Shown here in pieces: positions 43,916 to 54,132 of a stretch of DNA of 64,000 nt. The stretch covers positions 433,919,080 through 433,983,079 of the forward strand of contig CM068373.1 of the NCBI GenBank assembly GCA_034769895.1. The letters run 5' to 3'. The position numbers were made by a program, and so were the translations under genes. The notes under the pieces are model-generated. The model saw nothing but the letters and a program-made list of their open reading frames with translations, was not told the origin of the DNA and searched no databases. How positions within the stretch are numbered: position 1 is the stretch's first letter; every line of letters begins with the position of its first letter. The DNA is from Magicicada septendecula (taxonomy: Eukaryota; Arthropoda; Insecta; Hemiptera; Cicadidae).

Positions 43916-44984
43916 GCAGTCTTTCATAGTTTCTGGACAGTCGGAGTGTATCGTCATGGAGCGAATGAATTTAGTTCTACGAAGTAAGGCACGGCGTTTG
44001 AGATCTTCAACAACCGATGGCAGTCAATGATGACTGAATCAGGAGCAACTTGGACGGATACAATTGCCACGAGGAAACCCTGAGATCGACATTCCACCTT
44101 AGGAGGACAACGCCTTGTATGAAAGCGTAGGAACAGGCCCGCGATATTGTCCGGACTGATCCAATTTAACACAGAAAATCCTAGAAAGTGAAATTATAAA
44201 AACTATTTATAAACTATAAAACAGCTAAAGACTCTCTTTTTAATCGCTTACTGTAAAATATATCAAAATTTGTATTTTTCAAGCTCAGAAATTTATAAAC
44301 TGTATTATGCATTCACCCGATCAAAATTTATTTCTTCAAGTGCAGTCAGCTTTAAACCTGTTACCTTGCAAAACATAACTCACAAAGAGAAGTGACATTT
44401 CAAGCCAACTTACAAAATATGGAAAACAATTGTATTTTTGTCTCAAATTGACAAAATACTTTTTCACAAATTAGTAAAGTTATTACTGTGGTAAGAAAAA
44501 CTTAATGAAAGAAACTCACAACTCCAATGAAACTTTTTTACTTATGCTTTAACGACGTAACTTTTTTTTCTAAAACTAAACGGAAAAAGCAATTACAAAG
44601 TTTGACGGGAATTCACATTCTTAAAACATGAATACTAACATTATTCAAATATAAAATGAAATACTACAGTCTAACAAAAAACGTTTTAAAACCTCTGTAA
44701 ATAAATATTAAAAACGTGTTACATAACGCAATGAAAACTAAACGTTAACGAAACAGAAAAACAAATAAAGACGGACAGAAATTCAGTATATACAGAAAAC
44801 TAACTACAACTGACACACTCACATCCCACTAGCTGAAAAAGATTACCAACATGAATTAAACATAATCAAATATCTAGTAAAATCAAACGAATACAATAAA
44901 ACAATAATTAATAAACTCAAGAGTAATTAATTAAAACAACTGTTGATTAATAAAACGACCTAATTAAAACAATAGTAGGTCATA
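43916..44984. other. No recognisable gene
   Basis: AT-rich from 44,170 on; a GC-richer patch at 43,930-44,160 has no domain. Confidence 0.35.
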
Positions 44985-45050
44985 CACTGCACCCATGTCT
45001 AACACCTTGATTGACAGATATTTCTTGAGATATTCTACACTTATTTTTAA
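44985..45050 (-). pseudogene. Tiny N1 LINE fragment (RT motif B region)
   Basis: CACCTTGATTGACAGATATT matches TACCTTGATTGACAGATATT at 52,440, which encodes the ISVNQGIRQG segment of N1 RT on the minus strand. Only about 65 bases are left. Confidence 0.65.
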
Positions 45051-45114
45051 CAACTATTTTTGTTCCTTTATATAGACCTTGTATAGTTCTTTCAAGTTCT
45101 TATTTATCTAACTT

Positions 45115-45226
45115 CCCCCAGTTTAATAGTCTATTTCATGAGAAATCTACATCTAACGTTTCAAAGAATATAGCCGGACATTAGATATATAGATTCTCTT
45201 GAAATAGACTATTAAACGTGGGGATG
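45115..45226. repeat. Inverted repeat, ~45-bp arms
   Basis: CCCCAGTTTAATAGTCTATT at 45,117 pairs with AATAGACTATTAAACGTGGG at 45,204; pairing continues inward with a few changes to the AACGTTTC/ATTAGA region. No full hammerhead core is seen. Confidence 0.75.
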
Positions 45227-45340
45227 TAACGGAACATATACTGTATTACTCAATATACGTGGCCTAAGATAAAGAGTTCCGGAAAGAACATGAAGATACT
45301 AAAACTAAATAGTATTACAAATTTAATTATTTAATAATCA

Positions 45341-45362
45341 TGTGTGTGCGCGCGCGCGCGCG
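45341..45362. repeat. (TG)n(CG)n alternating run
   Basis: TGTGTGTG followed by seven CG units; a Z-DNA-prone short tract. Confidence 0.9.
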
Positions 45363-45454
45363 AATGATCAATTTGGTAGAGTTTATTCTTGCACGATACT
45401 AATTGTTAATGCAGTTTATGAGTTACTACCTAAGATGGCTTGTCTTTACTTGTG

Positions 45455-45960
45455 ACGTCTTCGGTCTTCTTCTTTTTCTTCTTCAGAACTACAGTTCAAC
45501 GTGAGGTTTGGTTTCCAACACCAATCTTCTCCAAAGACTCCTGTCCATCGCCTTTTCATTGTAACCCCTCACATCCATTCTTCTGAGATCTTCTATCACA
45601 TCATCCAACCACCTTATAATAGGCCGGCCCCTCTTTCTGCTTTTATAAACCTGCGCCCTCAGAATTCTCTTTGGCATGCGCTGGTCATCCATCCGCCCTT
45701 ACCATTGTATTCGTTGAGATTTTATGTATCTTAAAATGTCTTCGTGATTCAATAGTTCATCTATCTCCTCGTTGTTTCTTATTCTCCATTCGTCGTCTTC
45801 TTTAACCAGGCTATAAACACATCTTATGTTCTTTCTTTCAAACCTTCTTAGTGTTTTTTTTTTTATCAGTGTCCATGTCAGGGCTCCATAAGTAACAACC
45901 GATCTCATAAGTGTCTTATATATATATTTTTATTTTTGTGTTACGACTAATGAGTTTTCT
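45455..45960 (-). pseudogene. LINE 3' part, family N3 (copy 2)
   Basis: Minus strand: MRSVVTYGALTWTLIKK, LRRFERKNIRCVYSLVKEDD, EWRIRNNEEIDELLNHEDIL, IKSQRIQW, then after a stop MPKRILRAQVYKSRKRGRP, RWLDDVIEDLRRMDVRGY and SLWRRLVLETKPHVEL. This is the post-RT part of a LINE ORF in correct order, with one in-frame stop and truncated before the RT palm. It ends in TCTGAAGAAGAAAAAGAAGA, a GAA-type tail. Positions 45,970-46,100 recur at 47,880-47,990 and belong to the same or a neighbouring element. Confidence 0.82.
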
Positions 45961-46119
45961 TCCCAATAGCAGATATATTCGGTCGTTAATCTGTATGCAT
46001 ATCGTCAGTATCATTAACTACCACTCGTCAGCTGTTGAAGGTAACAATTGTGTTAAGCAATGTATTTTGGTTTGCGGTGTTGTAAGCGGGGTGAGGAACA
46101 AAATAAGCAAAATGTGAAA

Positions 46120-46560
46120 GTCTCTAATGTACACGGAAATACTGACACTTATATGGAAAATGTGTTACACGTATGCATGTGATAGCACTGTGTGATATAA
46201 ATGTCTATAAGGTGATAAAAACACCCCGCTTGGAGCAAAAACACGTCTAGATTAATGTGCGCTGAAGCTGTCACATTACACCGCGGTAAGTTAAATAAAA
46301 TTCCCATTATATCGTTAGCAACCAGCACTGGCGATAAATCTAACGCGATGACGTGACATTAAAGGTCATTACTGACGTTTTTATTACACGCCTGGCTTTA
46401 AGGCATGAATTTACTGCACACAAACAATTTTTCATGTAGGACAGTTACTTGATATTTTAATCACACTGCTGATGCATCATATCAACTACACTTTGTTTTG
46501 TTTTTTACAAACAGACATTTATTAACAACAACTAAAACGGGAACGCAAGATTCAGCCTAT
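46120..46560. other. No feature seen
   Basis: No motif. Confidence 0.35.
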
Positions 46561-46564
46561 ATAA

Positions 46565-47135
46565 TGTTACGACGGTCTACTGATCGTCGTAGGTACAGTG
46601 GAAAACAAAATACAAGACACTAATCACGTCACTAATCGCCAGCTTTAATTATCACAATTAAACAGTTTGTAATTGACAAGATAGTCTCTTACAACAAATC
46701 AAATAGAAATTGATCGCACGCTATAAAAATGTCCACTAATAGGTGTTCGCACAATTATAAAACACATAATACTTCGCCACAATAACTTCAAACCGCACTG
46801 TGTAAATCGTCACTTAAACGCACAGAGTAATCGCCCGACAATAACTCTGCACTATAACACTAGGAACCGCATTCCAATAAATCGCGACTCAAACTGACTG
46901 AGCGTCGCTGATCACTTGCATTTATACCCCGCCGAACATCCAGAACATTCGACATACTACGCATTAGCTCTAAACTACGACGTAATTGATTGCGGCCTTG
47001 ACGCAGTCCGCGCGGCTGGCGGCGTCTAGTAAAGTCTCTCGAATGCATGTTGAAATCACGTACGCACACAACATTACAGCCGGATTCTTCTGGAACATTC
47101 GACAAACACGTAGATTGTTCTGTAATGTCGTTACA
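46565..47135 (-). mobile_element. Solo LTR, 571 bp, ATAA target duplication
   Basis: Starts TGTTACGACGG, ends ATGTCGTTACA, with ATAA on both sides (46,561-46,564 and 47,136-47,139). On the minus strand a TATA box (GGTATAAATGCAAG, about 46,915-46,930) precedes a GC-containing leader. It is of the same subfamily as the two LTRs near 62-63.6 kb. Confidence 0.9.
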
Positions 47136-47242
47136 ATAATATTTCCAAATTTTATTTTATCAAGGTCTCAAGATTTTACGGGCGGCTTCAACATTGTTAA
47201 AATTATTATTCTCAGCAGGGCTGTTAGGTCGTGGTCCACAGC

Positions 47243-47289
47243 TGTCATTAAACGCTTCGACCCCAACATCGGAGGCCATGATCAGTGTC
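47243..47289 (-). ncRNA. Degenerate hammerhead-like motif, family B, left arm
   Basis: Minus strand: GACA, CUGAUCA (G8 to C), U, GGCCUCC stem, GAA, GCGU and later GAC. Two core changes make it inactive. Confidence 0.4.
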
Positions 47290-47489
47290 TAGATTAGTAC
47301 GGTGTCCGCCAATTCACCTCAGAGAATTTATAAACGTTAGTACCAGCACGATCTAAGCTTTTTAGGTTGATGCTGCTTTCCAGCTTACATCGTGCTCTTA
47401 CAATAGTTTATAAAATTTGGCCTTCTCAGGCAAAACGCATAGTCTCTACCTCATGCGTGAGGTGGCTTGGCGAACACCGTGTCAGTCTA

Positions 47490-47533
47490 GACACTGATAA
47501 TGGCCTCCGATGTTGGGGGCCGAAACGTTTGTC
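47490..47533 (+). ncRNA. Hammerhead-like motif, family B, right arm
   Basis: GACA (47,490-47,493), CUGAUAA (47,494-47,500), U, stem II GGCCUCC (47,502-47,508) pairing with GGGGGCC (47,515-47,521) by 7 bp, GAA, ACGU, U at H17, UGUC (47,530-47,533) pairing with GACA. Everything fits the minimal hammerhead apart from G8 changed to A. Confidence 0.55.
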
Positions 47534-47602
47534 AATACCGACCATTGTGGACCACGGCCTAACAGCCCGGCTGATAATAATAATTTCAACAATGTTTACT
47601 TT

Positions 47603-48370
47603 GTTAAGTTTACAGTATTACCGTAACTACGTGAAAACGTTGCCTTCCATGACTCACATGTACCTCTCTTGTTAGATAATAGGTTCCTAATATCAAATAC
47701 ATAATTTTTTGCATTAATTTTTTTTAATATAAAAAAACTTTTTGTATTGTTTAAATTTGTTATGGTTTGTGTGTGTGTGTCTGTGTGTTTAAATTAATCT
47801 AAATTAAGATAAAAGTTTATTCTTCAAATTAGTTGTTACTGCAACTTTGCAACTCAAAATGCATTCTCTTTTACCTGTGACATCTTTGGCCATTAATCTG
47901 TATGCCCGTCGTCAACAATTTCGACTCGTCATCTGTTGAAGGCAATAATGGGGTCGAGTAATGTGTGTTGTTTGTAATGTTGAAAACGGTTGTGCTGGAT
48001 ACCTTTGTTTCGTGACTGTAATATTAGTTCTTTTTTAAATTGTGCTGTATTTTGGAATAATTTAACTTTTTTTTTTTAGTAAAACTTGGTTATGGGTTTT
48101 ATGCTTTAGTGTGCGTAGGTTCCCCAAATAATAATTCCATTGTGAGGTAAGATTCTAATTTAATTTTATTTTACACGCTTACGATGGCGCGCACACACAC
48201 ACACACACACACACAATAATATAGAACCTTTTGGAGGCTTGCAACTAATTCTATGTAGACTTCAAAATCCATTCTTCCAAATTCCTTAAAGAAATACATT
48301 AGTTTATTAATAAGTTTAATATCTTTCGGAGGGGGGTCTCACCTGTATTCGTGTAGTTCGCAGGCATTCA
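47603..48370. other. LINE scrap and simple repeats
   Basis: 47,870-47,990 matches 45,970-46,100 (shared TTAATCTGTATGC, ACTCGTCA-CTGTTGAAGG). A CA run lies at 48,193-48,215. No gene. Confidence 0.45.
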
Positions 48371-48913
48371 GTAATTTGTTCATCTTCTTCACAACACGGT
48401 ATAAACAAGCTATTGCATGTTCCGTCTTCAAAGATCCTCCAGTCATCTCTTCCTGGATCTGCCCACGCACACCTGTCCAACAGGTTTGTATTTCCAGACT
48501 TGTTTGCCCAGTATGGACTCTGACATTCTATCTAAGTGTTCTTTCCACCGTTTTTTGTAATGTTTAATTTTTTATTCAAGTTAAAAACTTGTAATTTTTC
48601 TTATGGCTCATTACGGTGTAATTCTTTTCATACGGTCAAGTTTAGAACACCTTTTAACTCCTCTTAAGAACGCCGTTTCCAAGGCCTGTATTTTACTGTC
48701 TTGTTTCTTGGTTGCTGTCTATAATTTACACTTACAAGACATTACAGGGACTCCCATAACTTTGTAGAACTTTACTTTTGCATCCCTACGTGCCTTGTTT
48801 CTAAAAGTACTGTCGATTGTCTCACATATCGTCTGGAACTTACCTAACTTAACATCAATATCATAATTCCTATCATAGCCAGTATCATTTTCCAAATAAT
48901 TAAAATAAGCCAC
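48371..48913 (-). pseudogene. LINE 3' part, family N1 (copy 3)
   Basis: Minus strand: FNYLENDTGYDRNYDIDVKL, GKFQTICETI, FRNKARRDAKVKFYKVMGVP, then frame-shifted FLRGVKRC and KHYKKRWKEHLDRMSESILGKQ-like text to the ORF end. It ends GTTGTGAAGAAGATGAAC, a short GAA/GAT tail. The 5' border at 48,913 is an abrupt join to another N1 piece. Confidence 0.78.
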
Positions 48914-49250
48914 CTCTCAAGAACGCCGTTTCCGAGACCTGTATTTTACTGTCTTATTTCTTGGTTATTGTCCATAATTTACATCCATAGGACAGTGTAC
49001 AGGGACTGCCATAAATTTTTAAAACTTTCATTTTGTATCTCGACGTACCTTGTTTCTAAAAATGCGGTTGATTCTCCCACAGATCGTCTGAAACTTACTT
49101 AATATCGATATCATAATTCCTATTATAGCCAATATTATTTCCCAATTTAGCCAATAATTATTTTTGTCCTTATTGGCTCCTTGCCTCGAAACGCCATTAC
49201 CTTTTATAGTGGAGATTTTCATGTTGTATTGTTTGCAAATCTGATGAAGC
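48914..49250 (-). pseudogene. LINE fragment, family N1 (copy 4), tandem with copy 3
   Basis: Same strand and same N1 region as copy 3 (KFQTICGRINRIFRNKVRRD, MKISTIKGNGV), so this is a separate insertion or a duplication, not a continuation. It carries stops and a deletion that removes the FNYLG box. Confidence 0.7.
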
Positions 49251-50329
49251 TTAAAATCTAATTTGATAATATTTTTATAATTTTATTTTACACAATAACT
49301 CGGGCGCACGTGTATAACCACACATCAATAGTGAAACTTTTGAAAACTTGCAACCAATTTTATGTAGACTTTAAACTCTATTCTTGGAAACTACTTAACG
49401 AAGTTTATTAATTTATTCGTGAATAGCTTCTGCAGAGTCTCACATGTATCTGTGTAGTACGGAGGCATTCTATAATTTGTAATCTTTTAATCTTTCATTC
49501 AAGTTGAAAGGATTATAATTTTCTATAAACACAAAATATTAGTATAGTTAGAAAAATAGTGAAACCAGAGAAGTAATTCTCAATTTTCTTAGTGTAAAAT
49601 CTACAATAAAATTTATTTGGGGAAGTCTTCGTATGTACAGAATGTGTGTGTGTGTGTGGGGGGGGCACGTGTGGACATATTTGCATACGAACGCTTGGAA
49701 AGAGAAAGAGCCCACGCACGCCAAAAGGCAGAAGAGAGATATTCAGTTTATGATAATGCCGGTGAAGAAGGGCCGGGTGCCAACGCGATAACGGGCCGCG
49801 TATTGACTTTTGCATTAGGCGAAGGGAGCAAAACCTTAAGGGCGTTTTGGCGGTTAAAAATGTGCCATCATACAAACGGTCACTGATACCCATTTTTAAT
49901 GTGCAGTCGCATACATCATCGAGATCAGTGCTGAATTTAATACGTATTAGTAATTTACGAAGTAGTATGATTAGTGTGGTTAAGATATTTTTTTATTTAT
50001 AGCAAATTCATAATGTGTTCGAAATTAAACAAATTAAATGACATACACAAACATGATTTTAAGAGTTGTCCATTAACAGCTTTTCTTGTTATTGTCTACA
50101 GATAAAATACTTACACAAATACCATAATTAAAAGACTAAATGTCTAAACAATTAAACAAAAACTCACTACCACTTGCTGCTGGCATGAACTGAGTACATT
50201 ACTTCAATATATTAAACACTGAACCTATAAGGGAGAAATACCAGTTGACATTAACTTTTAGTGTTGACGTGAACACAAATTATACAGGTATTACAATAGA
50301 TATAATATATATTACACGTTATTCGTTAA
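49251..50329. other. No recognisable gene
   Basis: A GC-rich island at 49,640-49,890 is open for 89 codons on the plus strand (YERLERERAHARQKAEERYS and on) with no known motif; it begins in a TG/G run. The rest is AT-rich. Confidence 0.35.
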
Positions 50330-50775
50330 GCATGAAGGTTAGGTATAACAATTTATGTCTGCTTAGTCTGTAAACGTCTTCACTATTGTCCAACAAATTA
50401 ATTGCTAGGAGGTTAAGGTAGTATTCTAATTTCGACATGTGTCTCCTGCAGAGAAGAAAAATTTCTTCTCTTACAGTAGGAACTTTTAGGTCTCGCTGTA
50501 TAGAATTGTTGGAGACAAACCGTAGAATGTTGGTCTTAAAGTTATGGATTGAAAGCGCTGTATAATCTTTGTGTTACCAGTAGTAACAGTACCCCAATGT
50601 TGAATACCGTGATTCCTCACCGGTTTCAGAACTGCTTTATGTGTTAAAAAAGAGTTGACAAGGCAACCGCTACCTTTTCTATCTTTTAGCCAGTAAATAT
50701 TTCTGACCTTGAGGTTATGATCAGTCTCCCAGGACGTTATGTGTTTCTTCTAAGTCAGTCTCCTGTCTGTCCAGG
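50330..50775 (-). pseudogene. Jockey-clade LINE, C-terminal fragment
   Basis: Minus strand in changing frames: TWTDRRLT-KKHI, NLKVRNIYWL, THKAVLKPVRNHGIQHWGT, IIQRFQSITLRPTFYG, then VSNNSIQRDLKVPTVREEIF, MSKLEYYLNLLAINLLDNSE and YRLSRHKLLYL. This is the characteristic end of Jockey ORF2 (YKAVLKP-x-x-x-YGIQLWGT; QRFQSK-LR; HPN-LA-NLLD). RT motifs are upstream and missing. Jockey-clade LINEs are typical of arthropods. Confidence 0.85.
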
Positions 50776-50799
50776 TGCACACCATGGCAAAAGACACTT

Positions 50800-50945
50800 T
50801 CTTTGTCACAGTACTGTGAAAGACTGGCGGAGAACGTAGCAGTTCGTCATACCAGTAGTTACACTGAAGATAGCCTCCAACGATGAGGCCGAAAGGTCTG
50901 TTTTACGTGCGGACGTAGTGGACCACGGAGCCCGGAGAGTCGTCA
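50800..50945 (+). repeat. Hammerhead-type repeat, family E (copy 2)
   Basis: Same order as 34.94-35.09 kb: GTACTGTG, AACTGG-like, GAGAACGTA, AGTAGTTACACTGAAGATAG, CCTCCAACG, GAAAGGTCTGTTTTA, GTAGTGGACCACGGAGCCCG. Confidence 0.7.
50861..50901 (+). ncRNA. Hammerhead-like motif, family E
   Basis: ACA, CUGAAGA (50,864-50,870), U, stem II A/GCCUC with GAGGC, GAA (50,891-50,893), AGGU in place of ACGU, C at H17, UGU pairing with ACA. The catalytic core residues are present; stem III has one change. Confidence 0.55.
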
Positions 50946-51597
50946 AACTAATACGAACAGAGTTGGCGCCGCGCCGGCCGGAAATCCCAACGTTCTCTGT
51001 CGATGTTCCTTATGAACGCTTTGGTCATGACTCCGAACGCTGATGAAGGGTTTGTGTTTTCCGCCTGCGGTATCATCAGTGTAACACTTTCCACTATAGT
51101 CTATGCGCTATTGGCTTTGTTATTTCATTATTCCTTAAGACAGCTTTTATCAGGCGTATAACCCTTTCTTTACTTCTTTGAAGAGTGTTGCCATTTACGT
51201 AGGGGCAGGCAGATATGAGCACGTGGCATCAATTTGGTTAGATCATTACAAATCACAACCGGATATTTGGTGTCAAAGGGCGCAAAGGAGCACATTTGTC
51301 AAGTGCGACCGTTAGCAACTATAGCGTATAATGTACACCTACCTTACTGGGTTAGGCTAACGGTACCGGTAACGCCCTTAATTAATGTTGTTCTCGCCAC
51401 GCTTGAACTTTAAATGAAATTTACTGCGAGCCAAACTTCCTGCTAAGCCTCATATTCCTCTGACCTCTGCAGGCTGGTATAGGTTAAAATTTATATGTAA
51501 TTATTCAACACTTGCATTACATGAAGTTCAGCGCATGTAATAAACCCATATTGTTCTGTATATTAATTTGACAAAGCTTTAAATGAAGTTTCATTTT
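50946..51597. other. No recognisable gene
   Basis: No motif; short frames only. Confidence 0.35.
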
Positions 51598-52560
51598 CGT
51601 CATCATCATCATCATCATCATCATCATCTTCACAACACGGCATAGGCAAGGTGCTGCCTGTTCCGCCTTCAAAGATACCCAGGCCATCTCTTCCCAGGTC
51701 TACCCACACAGCTGTGACCTATAGGTTTGTATTTCCACTCTTGTTTGGCCAGTCTGGAATCTGACATTCTTTCACCGTTGATTGTTATCTTTTAAATTCG
51801 GATTTAAGTTAAAACTTGTAACTCTTCTCATTTGGCCTCATTCCTTATACGATTGAGTTAAGAACACATTTCAACTCTTCTTTAAAACGCCTTTTCCGAG
51901 GCCTGTATTTTACTGTCTTGTTTCTTGGTTGTTGTCCATAATTTAAACCCGTAGGACAGTACAGGAACTGCGATAACTTTCTAGAACTTTAATTTTGTAT
52001 CCCGACCTACCACGTTTCTGAAAATACGGTTGATTGTCCCACGGAGCGTCTGGAACTTACCTAACTTAACACCAACATAATTCTTATCATAGCCAATACC
52101 GTTACCCAGATAATTAAAATGGCTCGCCTGTTCTAGAATTCGATCACTAATCATTACTTTTATTCTCAATGTCTCCTTACTTTGAAATACCATTCCATTT
52201 GTTTTTATAGAAGAGATTTTCATACTGTATTATCTGCAGATCTGATGAAGGTTATAAACAGACTTTTGTAAATCAGATTCTATATTTTGAAGTGCAACCC
52301 AGTTGTCAGCAAACAGTAGCGCATTCAAATACTTGTCTCGTGATATCTTAATACCAGCTTTCACTAGATGTTTCCATTTCCTTACCATATCGTCAATATA
52401 AATGGTAAAAACAGTAGATGTTATACTGAACCCTTGCCTAATACCTTGATTGACAGATATTTGTTGAGATATTGGTTGAGTTTTATTTTTTGCATTTTGC
52501 TGGCATTGAGACGTGTTCGTCAAGAGCCGCAACAAAATCAATCATATAAAATTAACGGTC
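51598..52560 (-). pseudogene. LINE reverse transcriptase, family N1 (copy 5, longest)
   Basis: Minus strand: ISQQISVNQGIRQGFSITST (RT motif B region), VFTIYIDDMVRKWK, then LNALLFADNWVALQNIESDL (motif C; FADD has become FADN), MKISSIKTNGMVFQSKE, ASHFNYLGNGIGYDKN, VGVKLGKFQTLRGTINRIFR, and in other frames the SYGCELW, FLRGVKR and W-K-E-H-L segments seen in the 42-kb copy. It ends GTTGTGAAGATGATGATG, an (ATG)n tail at 51,598-51,629. Loss of the last catalytic aspartate plus frameshifts make it dead. RT motif A and anything upstream are missing. Confidence 0.85.
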
Positions 52561-52762
52561 CGGCTACACAAAACGTTTTTTGGACTAAAGTGACCAAAAC
52601 ATAAAATAATCAGGTATAAAAGTAATGTTCTTTTCTTTCATTCAAGTGGTAGAGAGGTAGATATGTCTGTAAGTATTATTTTATAATAACTACACAAAAT
52701 TCACTTATAAAATAATACTGTAGTTGTCTTGTTTGTTCATCATCTTCTTTCACAGCACTACA

Positions 52763-52927
52763 CTTAATATATTATTGAAACTTTCTCTTGTGAAAACTTA
52801 CTTGTCTTTTTCGTCGGACGCGTTTAGTCGTATTCGCCAGCTGACGAAGGCGAATACGACGCCGAAACGCGTTCTACGAAAAAGACAAGCAAGTTTTCAC
52901 ACGAGAAAGTTTCAATAATATATTAAG
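52763..52927. repeat. Fold-back PLE-type hairpin, family A (copy 2)
   Basis: Arms 52,763-52,838 and 52,849-52,927 are inverted copies (CTTAATATATTATTGAAACT against its complement, and so on), with a 10-base centre that includes CUGACGA. Text and order match the 18.2-kb copy. Confidence 0.9.
52839..52875 (+). ncRNA. Hammerhead ribozyme motif, family A (copy 2)
   Basis: CUGACGA (52,841-52,847), one extra A, stem II GGCG/CGCC with loop AAUACGA, GAA (52,864-52,866), self-complementary ACGCGU (52,867-52,872), U at H17. Stem I keeps only two pairs (AG/CU). All core residues are intact. Confidence 0.65.
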
Positions 52928-53100
52928 TAAAAATAATACTATTTACTTGTGTAGTGAAACGATTTCTCTTACAGAAACCCGTTCGTTAATTAATAACCAA
53001 ATTATTCTCACTGAATAAATTTATCATTAATTATTAAGCTTTAGTATTATTATGCCTGAAGACAAGTACCAATTTCTTAATACAAAAGGTGTTTGTTGAA

Positions 53101-53238
53101 ATTATTATTACCAGCCGGACCGTTCGGCCATTGACAAAGGTTTCGGTCGCACCGTCGGAGGCTATCGTCAGTGTCTAGATCGTAACGGGCCCCGTTAATT
53201 CACCTCAGAGATTATCTCTAGAATAGTCTCTACCTCAT
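53101..53238 (-). repeat. Family B PLE-type repeat, left part
   Basis: Family B order on the minus strand: CTAGACACTGACGATAGCCT, CTTTGTCAATGG, then GGCTGGTAATAATAATTTC. The copy is cut at GTCTCTACCTCAT (53,226-53,238) by the PLE insertion described next and resumes at 54,161. Confidence 0.75.
53133..53175 (-). ncRNA. Hammerhead-like motif, family B, intact CUGACGA
   Basis: Minus strand: GACA, CUGACGA (53,171-53,165), U, a weakened stem II, GAA, ACCU in place of ACGU, U, UGUC pairing with GACA. G8 is intact here, unlike the other family B copies, but stems II and III are damaged. Confidence 0.5.
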
Positions 53239-53339
53239 ATTAAATTTTATTTACAGTACCAAGCCACTTGTATGACAATCAAATAAACTACGTTACTCAC
53301 CGTCAGAGGCTTAATTCTTATACTTGTGATGTTATACTA

Positions 53340-53380
53340 ACTCAACATGTTTCGGGACTGCTTGTCCCATCTTCAGGAGT
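53340..53380 (-). ncRNA. Hammerhead ribozyme motif, family I (intact), in PLE 3' end
   Basis: Minus strand: stem I ACUC (53,380-53,377), CUGAAGA (53,376-53,370), one extra U, stem II GGGAC with loop AAGCA and GUCCC, GAA (53,353-53,351), self-complementary ACAUGU (53,350-53,345), U at H17, GAGU closing stem I with four pairs. No core deviation other than the extra base. It lies about 340 bases beyond the endonuclease ORF of the same element. Confidence 0.78.
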
Positions 53381-53712
53381 AAAACACACTCTTCAACCTC
53401 AATTGAGGATGAATCGTCATACATTAAAAATATTAAAACCCAAAACACACATTGAATAAATTAATGAAACTATAACATTAAGCGCACGTGTAGGCTCCAA
53501 GGTGCACACCTCACGCCGGCTGAACGCGCACTGAGTAAAATCACTCGTCGCTCGGAAGATGTCGCAGTGCAGTATCATATAAAACATTCGACTTAAAGCT
53601 TAGTTGATCGTTCAAAACAAATGGCCTGGTGTCACTATTATTATAAGCTTTATAAATCTCGAATTCTTCGAGAGCGTTCATATACTGTCCCTTATTGCAA
53701 ATATGGAGGGGA

Positions 53713-54132
53713 CTAAGTTAGTCTTAAAATCAGTGTAGCCGTGATTTCGTCGACAAGACGTTTAGCAAAACTAGATTTCACGTTTTCAAGGGCACGATAA
53801 CTGGTGGGTGGCCTATGTTCAACGAAACATTTTAAAAAACCACGGCCGGTCTGTCCCACATAAAACGCGTCGCAATCATCGCACATCAATTTGTATACCC
53901 CAGTTTTCTTCTCGAGGGCTGTAGGTTCATGAGTGCGCAAGATATTTAAAATGTTATTAGCTGTTCTATAGGCAGCGATAAGATTGCCATTATTTTTCAG
54001 AATAGGTGCTACAATCTTGGGCATAAGGTCCGTGTAAGGAGTCAGGACATATTTATACGTTCCCTCCCTAGGTGTACCACGTGTGTTAGTATCCTTATGT
54101 TTCTTACGTTTTCTGAGGATGCTGTCTATCAA
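53713..54132 (-). pseudogene. PLE linker and GIY-YIG endonuclease
   Basis: A 139-codon frame. Residues 28-66 (VLTPYTDLMPKIVAPILK, then RTANNILNIL) are the linker that follows RT in PLEs. Residues 78-110 are the GIY-YIG fold: GVYKLMCDDC, then FYVGQTGRGFLKCFVEHRPP, with the two signature triplets as GVY and YVG, the CxxC pair and an EHR box (residues 105-107). Residues 114-127 lead toward the C-terminal helix (LENVKSSFAKRLVDE). The frame then ends early, short of the usual H-x-x-x-x-x-H and E-x-x-E-I part, so it is slightly truncated. The start codon is only where the 5' truncation falls. The nuclease core residues look intact, but there is no RT. Confidence 0.85.

Larger units (their letters stand above)
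47150..47602. repeat. Inverted pair of family B PLE-type repeats
   Basis: Arm 47,173-47,315 (minus) and arm 47,462-47,602 (plus) are inverted relatives: each gives CGGTGTCC-like flank, TCTAGACACTGAT, ATGGCCTCCGATGTTGGGG, a ACGTTT block, GTGGACCACG, CCTAACAGCC and AATAATTT-AACAATGTT. About 145 bases separate them. Confidence 0.85.

Noticed and set aside
51030..51060. GCTGATGAAGGG as another hammerhead
   Set aside because: CUGAUGA is there, but no GAAA partner or self-complementary stem III follows at the right distance.
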